A stretch of DNA of 5,460 nucleotides, taken from CAZLLV01 sp964560325 (GTDB lineage: Bacteria > Acidobacteriota > Thermoanaerobaculia > Multivoradales > DATKCC01). The position numbers were made by a program, and so were the translations under genes. Under the pieces are notes generated by a model. The model saw only the letters and a program-made list of their open reading frames with translations, was not told the DNA's origin and searched no databases. The stretch covers positions 1 through 5,460 of the forward strand of contig CAZLLV010000106.1 in the NCBI GenBank assembly GCA_964560325.1, read 5' to 3'. This document shows positions 1-4,057 of the stretch, one piece after another; within the stretch, counting starts at the first letter, position 1; every line of letters starts with the position of its first letter.

Positions 1-728
1 TTCGTGTGGTACGGCCCCGCCTCGACATAGGGCAGATCCGAGAGCCCCACCCGCTCCGCACGATCCCCGAACAGGATCACCGACAGATGGTCCTTCGGGT
101 ACTTCGTCGTGATCAACTCGGTCAGCGCCAGCGCCACCTTCTTGGCCGGCGTGATCCGGTCCTCGCCGTAGAGGATCATCGAGTGGCTGATGTCGATCGC
201 GAGGACCGTGGCGCACGAGGTGAGGTGCTCGGTCTCGTGGACCTCCAGGTCCTCTTCGGCGAGGTCGAGCCCGCCCTGGGTCCGCTCGAGGGCGTTCCGG
301 AGCGAGCGGGAGACGTCGAGGTGGTGGTAGTCGTCGCCGAAGCGCCAGGCGCGGGTCTCCGGCAGGCGCTCCATCCCCTCGCCGGGCGCGCGCACCGGGT
401 GGTAGCCGGGACCGGCTCGGTCGAGGCCGGAGAACACCTGCTCGAAGGCGCTCCGCCGGATGCGCCGCTCGCCCGTCGTGGTGAGCTGGACGGCGCCCTC
501 GCCGTCCCGGGCGATCAGCTTCTGCTGCTCGAGGCTGGCGAAGAAGGCATCGAGGTCCACGTCCTCGTCGAGGTAGCCCTGCTGCTGGAGGTAGCGCATC
601 CACTCCATCGCCTGCTCGGGATCGCCGCCCGAGGCGAGCACGAGCTGGTTGAACAGGCGCAGGAGATCGAGGCCGGCGAGGAGGCTCCGGATCAGCTCGG
701 GATCGAGGAACCGGTAGGTGTGCCTCAG
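1..728 (-). CDS. VWA (MIDAS) domain protein, partner of MoxR/ChlI-like ATPase; 3' end beyond window
   Basis: The visible part is 242 residues of a protein that runs off the left edge without a stop. Residues about 1-100 form a charged, helical N-terminal region (LRHTYRFLDPELI, then a Gln-rich stretch near 48-50). A middle stretch has the pattern WRFGDDYHHLD (128-138) and SLRNAL (142-147), which I associate with actinobacterial VWA proteins encoded beside a chelatase-like ATPase (Rv0959 type). From about 172 a von Willebrand A fold begins, with hydrophobic strand ATVLAID and a MIDAS metal site DISHS at 179-183. The later MIDAS Thr and Asp would lie outside the window. In known pairs such proteins bind a divalent metal and link the AAA+ ATPase to its client, usually in the cytoplasm; no signal peptide or membrane segment is visible. 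No ATG/GTG/TTG lies near the expected N-terminus; I chose CTG at 728-726, which overlaps the upstream stop as CTGA and follows GGGAG at a 6-nt gap. Family assignment is firm, client unknown. Confidence 0.85.
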   Translation of the reverse strand, partial: MRHTYRFLDPELIRSLLAGLDLLRLFNQLVLASGGDPEQAMEWMRYLQQQGYLDEDVDLDAFFASLEQQKLIARDGEGAVQLTTTGERRIRRSAFEQVFSGLDRAGPGYHPVRAPGEGMERLPETRAWRFGDDYHHLDVSRSLRNALERTQGGLDLAEEDLEVHETEHLTSCATVLAIDISHSMILYGEDRITPAKKVALALTELITTKYPKDHLSVILFGDRAERVGLSDLPYVEAGPYHT

Positions 729-2239
729 TTCACTCTCCCGGGACCGCCGTGCGGCTTCAGGAGCTGGAACTTGATCATCTCCTTGTAGCTCACCTGGCTG
801 TCGAGGTCCTGGCGCGCGAGCTTCAGGTGCTGGTGGAGGCCCTCGAGGATCATCTCGGCGTAGAGGGCTCGCTCCTGCGGGGTCTCGCCGTGGCCGGCGG
901 TCAGCTCCCAGAGGCCGGGGACCGACTCGAGCGCCGCCCGGTACTCCTCGAACGGCTGCTCGTCGTCGACCGTGATCCGGTTGCCTTCGGCGAACCAGGC
1001 GACGACGCCGGCGTACGGCCCGGTGTCGTCCTCGCCGCCGCTCCCGACCTCCTTGCCGACTTCGGGGAAGGTGCGGTCGAAGACCCGCTGCACCGCCTCG
1101 CCCACGAGCTTGCGCGCCACCACCTCGGCGCCCTGCTGCTCGCCCTCGTAGACCATCTCGACCTTGCCGGTCACCGCGGGCAGCAGCATGTGGAGGTCGC
1201 ACAGCCGCGGGTAGACGGGGCTCTCGCCGATCGCGAGCGCCCGGCGCTCGAGGTTCGAGGTCAGGAGCTCCATGGCGGAGATGGCCACCCGCGCCGAGAC
1301 GCCGGAAGCCTGATCCACCAGGTCGCTCTCGCGGGCGGTGACGCTGATCTCCTCGATCAGCAGCCGCACGGGCTCGGGGATCACCACCTCGTGGCCGTTC
1401 CCGTCCGACCGGTCGGAGCGATCGGTCCAGGCCTCCTGGCGGGTGATGTCGGCGGCGACGGCCAGGTCGGGCGGGTAGTGGGTGAGGATCTGCGACGAGA
1501 TCCGGTCCTTGAGCGGCGTGATGATCGACCCCCGGTTGGTGTAGTCCTCCGGGTTGGCGGAGAAGACCATCAGGATGTCGAGCGGGATGCGGACGGGGAA
1601 GCCGCGGATCTGGAGGTCGCGCTCCTCGAGGATGTTGAACAGGCCGACCTGGATGCGCGGCGAGAGGTCGGGCAGCTCGTTGATCGCGAAGATCCCGCGG
1701 TTGGTGCGCGGCACGATGCCGAAGTGGATGACCTCGGGGTCGGCGAGTGTCAGCTTGCGGGTCGCCGCCTTGATCGGGTCGATGTCGCCCAGCAGATCGG
1801 CGATCGACACGTCCGGGGTCGCGAGCTTCTCGTTGTAGCGCGCCTCGCGCGGCATCCACGCGACCTTCGCGTCGTCGCCCTCCTGCTCGACGATCCGCGC
1901 CCCGTGGGTGGAGACGGGGGCCAACGGGTCGTCGTTCAGCTCGGTGCCGGCGAGCACCGGAACCTCGTCGTCGAGGAGCTGGACGAGCGAGCGGAGGAGC
2001 CGCGTCTTCGCCTGGCCGCGCAGACCGAGGAGGATGAAATCGTGCCCGGCGAGCAGCGCGTTGACCACGCCCGGGATCACCGTGCGCTCGTAGCCGAGGA
2101 CGCCGGGGAAGAGCCGCTCCTTCGCCGCGAGCTTCGCCCGCAGGTTGCGCCGGATCTCCCGCTTGACCGACAGCGGCCGGTAGCCGGACTCGCGCAGGGC
2201 GCCGAGCGTCTCGGGGCGCCGCTCCGATCGCGAGGCCAT
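725..2239 (-). CDS. MoxR/ChlI-like AAA+ ATPase (magnesium-chelatase-like, non-bch)
   Basis: This 504-residue AAA+ ATPase has Walker A GLRGQAKT at 72-79, a Walker B region RGIFAINEL at 181-189, sensor 1 in SANPEDYTNRG (227-237), and an arginine-finger candidate R246 in LKDRI. A helical lid follows (about 290-390), then a C-terminal extension to 504 not found in short MoxR proteins. The pattern matches the chelatase-like ATPases that sit next to a VWA gene (Rv0958/Rv0959-type pairs), which are thought to use ATP hydrolysis to remodel a client or help metal loading. Residue 187 is Asn where Walker B normally has Asp, with catalytic Glu188 kept. ATG 2239 overlaps the trxB stop by one base (TGATG); GGAG (2254-2251) lies 11 nt upstream, so translational coupling is likely. 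The frame stays open upstream to 2578, but that part is antisense-like, low-complexity Arg-rich sequence inside trxB and is excluded. It is not a true magnesium chelatase subunit: no pigment genes are present. Client unknown. Confidence 0.92.
   Translation of the reverse strand: MASRSERRPETLGALRESGYRPLSVKREIRRNLRAKLAAKERLFPGVLGYERTVIPGVVNALLAGHDFILLGLRGQAKTRLLRSLVQLLDDEVPVLAGTELNDDPLAPVSTHGARIVEQEGDDAKVAWMPREARYNEKLATPDVSIADLLGDIDPIKAATRKLTLADPEVIHFGIVPRTNRGIFAINELPDLSPRIQVGLFNILEERDLQIRGFPVRIPLDILMVFSANPEDYTNRGSIITPLKDRISSQILTHYPPDLAVAADITRQEAWTDRSDRSDGNGHEVVIPEPVRLLIEEISVTARESDLVDQASGVSARVAISAMELLTSNLERRALAIGESPVYPRLCDLHMLLPAVTGKVEMVYEGEQQGAEVVARKLVGEAVQRVFDRTFPEVGKEVGSGGEDDTGPYAGVVAWFAEGNRITVDDEQPFEEYRAALESVPGLWELTAGHGETPQERALYAEMILEGLHQHLKLARQDLDSQVSYKEMIKFQLLKPHGGPGRVN
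726..739 (-). promoter_or_regulatory. Ribosome binding site and CTG start / CTGA overlap for the VWA gene
   Basis: Read on the minus strand, GGGAG (739-735) is followed by six bases and then CTG (728-726). The last two bases of that CTG are the first two of the ATPase stop TGA (727-725), giving a 4-base CTGA overlap of the same geometry as the common ATGA coupling. The reading frame upstream of CTG has no standard start codon for many codons, and the first downstream ATG (residue 41) would remove conserved-looking N-terminal sequence. This makes CTG the best-supported start; it is an inference from spacing and frame. Confidence 0.55.
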
Positions 2240-3192
2240 CAGTCTTGGGTCTCCAGCCAGCGCTCGGCGTCCATCGCGGCGCGGCAGCCGCTGCCGGCGG
2301 CGGTGACCGCCTGCCGGTAGATCGGGTCCATCGCGTCTCCGCAGGCGAAGACTCCCTCGACGTTCGTCTTGGTCGAGGGCTCGGCGACCTTCAAGTAGCC
2401 GACGTCGTTCATGTCGAGCTGGCCGCGGAAGAGGCCGGTGTTCGGCTGGTGCCCGATGGCCATGAAGACGCCCTGGGCCGGGTACTCGGTCAGCTCGCCG
2501 GTCACCAGGTTCTCCAGCATCACGCCGTGGACGCCTTTCTCGCGGCTGCCGAGGATCTCGGTCACCACGCTGTTCCACTGGAACTCGACCTTCTCGTTGC
2601 CGAACGCCCGGTCCTGCATGATCTTCGAGGCGCGCAGCTCGTCGCGCCGGTGGACCACCGTCACCTTGGAGGCGAACTTGGTGAGGAACGATGCCTCCTC
2701 CATGGCGGTGTCGCCGCCGCCCACCACCACGACCTCCTTGTCGCGGAAGAAGAAGCCGTCGCAGGTGGCGCAGGCGGAGACGCCGTAGCCCATCAGCTCG
2801 GTCTCCGAGTCGAGCCCGAGGAGCTTGGCGCTCGCGCCGGTGGCGATGATCAGGCTGCCGGCGTGGTACGTGTCCGAGTCGGTGACGATCCGGAACGGCC
2901 GCTTGGAGAGGTCGACCTCGGTCACCTGCTGGAAGACCGGGGTGGCGCCGAAGCGCCGCGCCTGCTCCCGCATCCGGTCCATCAGCTCGGGGCCGAGGAT
3001 GCCCTCCGGGAAGCCGGGGTAGTTCTCGACGTCGGTCGTGATGGTGAGCTGGCCGCCCGGCTGGAGCCCTTCGAGCACCAGCGGGTCGAGATCGGCGCGC
3101 GCCGCGTAGAGCGCCGCCGTCAGACCCGCCGGGCCCGAGCCCAGGATGACCATGCGGTGGTAGTTGTCCAAGGTGTCGCCCGATTCGCTCAT
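2239..3192 (-). CDS. trxB: Thioredoxin reductase (NADPH)
   Basis: This flavoenzyme reduces oxidised thioredoxin with NADPH in the cytoplasm. At 317 residues it has the normal length for bacterial low-molecular-weight TrxB. Visible in order are: the N-terminal FAD-binding motif GSGPAG (18-23); GGQL and ENYPG near 46-60, typical of the family; ATGA (117-120); the redox-active CATC disulfide (141-144) followed by DG; the NADPH-binding GGGDTA (158-163); HRRDELRAS (181-189), where the two Arg residues of HRR and the following R187 are the usual contacts to the 2'-phosphate of NADPH; AIGHQPN (245-251); and the C-terminal FAD motif GVFACGD (280-286). All catalytic elements are intact, so I expect an active NADPH-dependent enzyme. 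ATG 3192 is chosen because the protein begins at the usual distance before the FAD motif; its Shine-Dalgarno is only a G-run (3209-3204). It is the first gene of an operon with the ATPase and VWA genes. No thioredoxin gene is adjacent in this window. Confidence 0.97.
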   Translation of the reverse strand: MSESGDTLDNYHRMVILGSGPAGLTAALYAARADLDPLVLEGLQPGGQLTITTDVENYPGFPEGILGPELMDRMREQARRFGATPVFQQVTEVDLSKRPFRIVTDSDTYHAGSLIIATGASAKLLGLDSETELMGYGVSACATCDGFFFRDKEVVVVGGGDTAMEEASFLTKFASKVTVVHRRDELRASKIMQDRAFGNEKVEFQWNSVVTEILGSREKGVHGVMLENLVTGELTEYPAQGVFMAIGHQPNTGLFRGQLDMNDVGYLKVAEPSTKTNVEGVFACGDAMDPIYRQAVTAAGSGCRAAMDAERWLETQD

Positions 3193-3216
3193 CTGTGGGA
3201 AGGCCCCCCGCCGCGC

Positions 3217-3237
3217 GAGGCGGCGTCGCGCCGCCTC
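3217..3237 (-). repeat. Perfect 9-bp inverted repeat (hairpin) in trxB leader
   Basis: The minus-strand arms GAGGCGGCG and CGCCGCCTC are perfectly complementary and separated by a 3-base loop (CGA). The hairpin would form in the trxB leader RNA, ending about 24 nt before the ATG and just upstream of the G-run that may serve as ribosome binding site. There is no following T-run on the minus strand, so it is not an intrinsic terminator by itself. It may stabilise the mRNA or affect translation initiation; in such GC-rich DNA a short inverted repeat can also be neutral. Confidence 0.5.
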
Positions 3238-3240
3238 CAG

Positions 3241-3271
3241 AAAAATCGACCCGGCCGAAACTCCGACCGGG
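3241..3271 (-). terminator. Terminator-like hairpin plus T-run between vapC and trxB
   Basis: On the minus strand, 3271-3250 folds into a continuous 9-bp stem with a 4-base loop (AGTT). The outer five pairs are CCCGG/CCGGG; the inner four include two G-U wobbles, so the structure forms better in minus-strand RNA than in plus-strand RNA. After a 4-base gap (TCGA) comes TTTTT (3245-3241). This looks like a moderate intrinsic terminator and would naturally end the antitoxin-toxin transcript about 73 nt after the toxin stop. The 4-base gap before the T-run weakens it. It also lies just downstream of the proposed trxB promoter, so it could instead act as a 5' stem-loop or attenuator in the trxB leader. 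Confidence 0.5.
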
Positions 3272-3280
3272 GCCGTTCGA

Positions 3281-3289
3281 AGTATAGCA
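3281..3289 (-). promoter_or_regulatory. Extended -10 promoter for trxB operon
   Basis: The minus strand reads TGCTATACT, an extended -10 element (TGn plus TATACT, one base from the TATAAT consensus) in otherwise GC-rich DNA. Transcription would begin near 3275-3274, about 82 nt before the trxB ATG. At a 16-18 nt spacing there is no recognisable -35 hexamer (CCGGAC region, 3309-3304), which is tolerable for extended -10 promoters. It is the only good promoter-like element in the 151-nt gap ahead of trxB and would drive the whole trxB-ATPase-VWA operon. Confidence 0.55.
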
Positions 3290-3315
3290 ACCGGTCGAGG
3301 AGCGTCCGGCTTCCA

Positions 3316-3336
3316 GCGGCCGCTCCGGCAGGCCGC
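3316..3336 (-). repeat. Short GC-only inverted repeat downstream of toxin gene
   Basis: The arms GCGGCC and GGCCGC (6 bp) flank a 9-base loop, starting 8 nt after the toxin stop. No T-run follows, so it is not a convincing terminator. Competing pairings (for example CCGGC with GCCGG) exist. It is reported because it is one of three hairpins in this gap; it may simply reflect base composition. Confidence 0.25.
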
Positions 3337-3343
3337 CGGGCCG

Positions 3344-3730
3344 TCACCAGCGGCACCGGACCGGGTACTGCGTGATCTCCCGGTCCGGGGTCAGGAGCAC
3401 CAGCCCGCCGGCGATCGCCTGGCAGATCAGCATGCGGTCGAAGGGGTCGCGGTGGAGGTCGGGCAGGCGGGGGAGCTGGAGCACCGCCTCCTCGTCGAGC
3501 GGCAGCGGCTCGATGCCGTGGCGCTCACGCTCCCTCGGCACCCACCGGTCCGGGTCGTCCGAGAGCGCGAGCTTGCCGGCGCCGTGCTTGACGGCGATCT
3601 CCCAGGACGAGACCGGGGAGAGGAAGACGCGGCTCTCCGGCGCGGTGAAGAGCGACCGCGCGGTTTCGGAGAGCCGCGAGTCCCCGCCCGTGATCCAGAG
3701 GAAGGTGCAGGTGTCGAGGAGGAGGTTCAC
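3344..3730 (-). CDS. vapC: PIN-domain ribonuclease toxin (VapC-like, COG3744 type)
   Basis: This 128-residue protein is a single PIN domain. The four acidic positions of the Mg2+-dependent nuclease centre are present: D6 in LLLDTCTFLW, E44 in SSWEIAVK, D95 (with D98) in HRDPFDRM, and D116 in LLTPDREI. The HRDPFDRMLICQA block is characteristic of the Sll0205-like/COG3744 branch of PIN toxins. In this family the toxin cuts RNA, often tRNA or rRNA, and is held inactive by the antitoxin; the specific target cannot be read from sequence. GTG 3730 is chosen because the domain begins immediately after it; the start overlaps the antitoxin stop as GTGA (4 nt), and GGAGGG lies almost next to it, so expression probably depends on coupling. 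The same frame is open upstream to 4027, but that part is only a shifted reading of the antitoxin gene. It looks intact and active. Confidence 0.93.
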   Translation of the reverse strand: MNLLLDTCTFLWITGGDSRLSETARSLFTAPESRVFLSPVSSWEIAVKHGAGKLALSDDPDRWVPRERERHGIEPLPLDEEAVLQLPRLPDLHRDPFDRMLICQAIAGGLVLLTPDREITQYPVRCRW

Positions 3731-3984
3731 CCCTCCGCCGCCCCGGCGCCTTCGAACGCCCGGAGGAGGTCCTCCGGCAGGGGCTCGAAGAACTCGGGCG
3801 GTACTTCGACCGTTCCCGCGGCGAGCCCGACCGGGCGCGGCGCCTCGCGGCGCGAGGGGACCGGACGGATTTCGGCGATCGGTACGTTGCGGCGACAGAG
3901 CAAGATGGTCTCTCCTTCCTCTTCCAGGGTGACGAGGTGGCGCGACAGGTGCGTCTTCGCTTCGTGGATGTTGAGGCGAATCAT
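3727..3984 (-). CDS. Phd/YefM-family antitoxin of the PIN toxin
   Basis: This 85-residue protein begins MIRLNIHEAKTHLSRHL, the conserved N-terminus of Phd/YefM DNA-binding antitoxins paired with COG3744 PIN toxins. CRRNVPIAEIRP (30-41) completes the N-terminal fold. A flexible middle segment leads to the C-terminal helix FFEPLPEDLLRAFEG (65-79), the expected toxin-binding segment. Its role is to neutralise the toxin and, with it, repress its own promoter. ATG 3984 best fits the family's N-terminus. In-frame alternatives are ATG 4002 and TTG 4020; the TTG has a strong Shine-Dalgarno (AAGGAG, 8-nt spacing) and would give 97 residues, whereas ATG 3984 has no clear ribosome site and would be nearly leaderless from the predicted promoter. 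The stop overlaps the toxin GTG by four bases. It is often labelled vapB by partner, though the fold is Phd/YefM rather than AbrB-like VapB. Confidence 0.9.
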   Translation of the reverse strand: MIRLNIHEAKTHLSRHLVTLEEEGETILLCRRNVPIAEIRPVPSRREAPRPVGLAAGTVEVPPEFFEPLPEDLLRAFEGAGAAEG

Positions 3985-3990
3985 GCTCGG

Positions 3991-4020
3991 ATTGTAGACC
4001 ATAGAGTGAACTAGTTTCAA
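3991..4020 (-). promoter_or_regulatory. Sigma-70-type promoter of the antitoxin-toxin operon
   Basis: The minus strand shows TTGAAA (4020-4015) as -35 and TACAAT (3996-3991) as -10 with an 18-nt spacer, each close to the TTGACA/TATAAT consensus. Transcription would start at about 3985-3984, on or next to the antitoxin ATG at 3984, implying a leaderless or near-leaderless mRNA. The local DNA is markedly AT-richer (about 45% GC over 3985-4057) than the flanking genes. Confidence 0.65.
4009..4016. promoter_or_regulatory. AACTAGTT palindrome, candidate antitoxin operator
   Basis: A perfect 8-bp palindrome (AACTAGTT) lies in the promoter spacer, overlapping the end of the -35 hexamer. Flanking TGA and CA give a partly offset extension of the symmetry. 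Phd/YefM antitoxins repress their own promoters by binding short palindromes, so the position is suitable for an operator. The site is short and occurs once, so this is only a candidate. Confidence 0.35.
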
Positions 4021-4028
4021 GGTTCATG

Positions 4029-4036
4029 CTCCTTCC
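4029..4036 (-). promoter_or_regulatory. Strong Shine-Dalgarno between comM and the antitoxin gene
   Basis: The minus strand reads GGAAGGAG, the best ribosome-binding sequence in the window. It is 8 nt from the in-frame TTG at 4020 of the antitoxin gene. It also precedes an ATG at 4027 by one base, but that ATG is in the toxin frame and opens only non-protein-like sequence. It lies upstream of the predicted promoter's -35, so it would be present only in transcripts reading through from comM. Confidence 0.5.
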
Positions 4037-4057
4037 TTTCCGTTTTCGGTCGAAATG

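Noticed and set aside
6..788. 260-codon plus-strand open frame at the left edge
   Set aside because: It is antisense to the VWA gene, which has a clear MIDAS motif and continuous coupling with the ATPase; the plus-strand product has no protein-like features.
725..2239. Genuine magnesium chelatase BchI/BchD system for chlorophyll
   Set aside because: The ATPase and VWA protein resemble chelatase subunits only at superfamily level; no pigment biosynthesis gene is present and the trxB context is different.
749..2320. 523-codon open frame on the plus strand, antisense to the ATPase gene
   Set aside because: It is composed of Arg, Gly, Ala, Val, Leu and Asp/Glu repeats with no domain, and lies exactly opposite a well-recognised AAA+ gene; GC-rich third positions create it.
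2240..2578. 113-residue N-terminal extension of the ATPase (start at 2578)
   Set aside because: The extension is an Arg/Pro/Gly-rich alternate frame of trxB; ATG 2239 overlaps the trxB stop and begins family-like sequence.
2245..3375. 376-codon plus-strand open frame opposite trxB
   Set aside because: It is the complementary shadow of an intact TrxB with all motifs; the sequence is low-complexity His/Val/Gly-rich with no recognisable fold.
3731..4027. Toxin starting at ATG 4027, which has SD sequence close by, giving 227 residues
   Set aside because: The added 99 residues are the antitoxin gene read in another frame, the SD-ATG spacing is too short for the GGAG, and PIN toxins begin directly at the LLLDT strand.
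4042..4057. Possible terminator after comM (TTTC/GAAA stem)
   Set aside because: The stem is only four base pairs and no T-run follows on the minus strand; readthrough into the antitoxin region seems likely.
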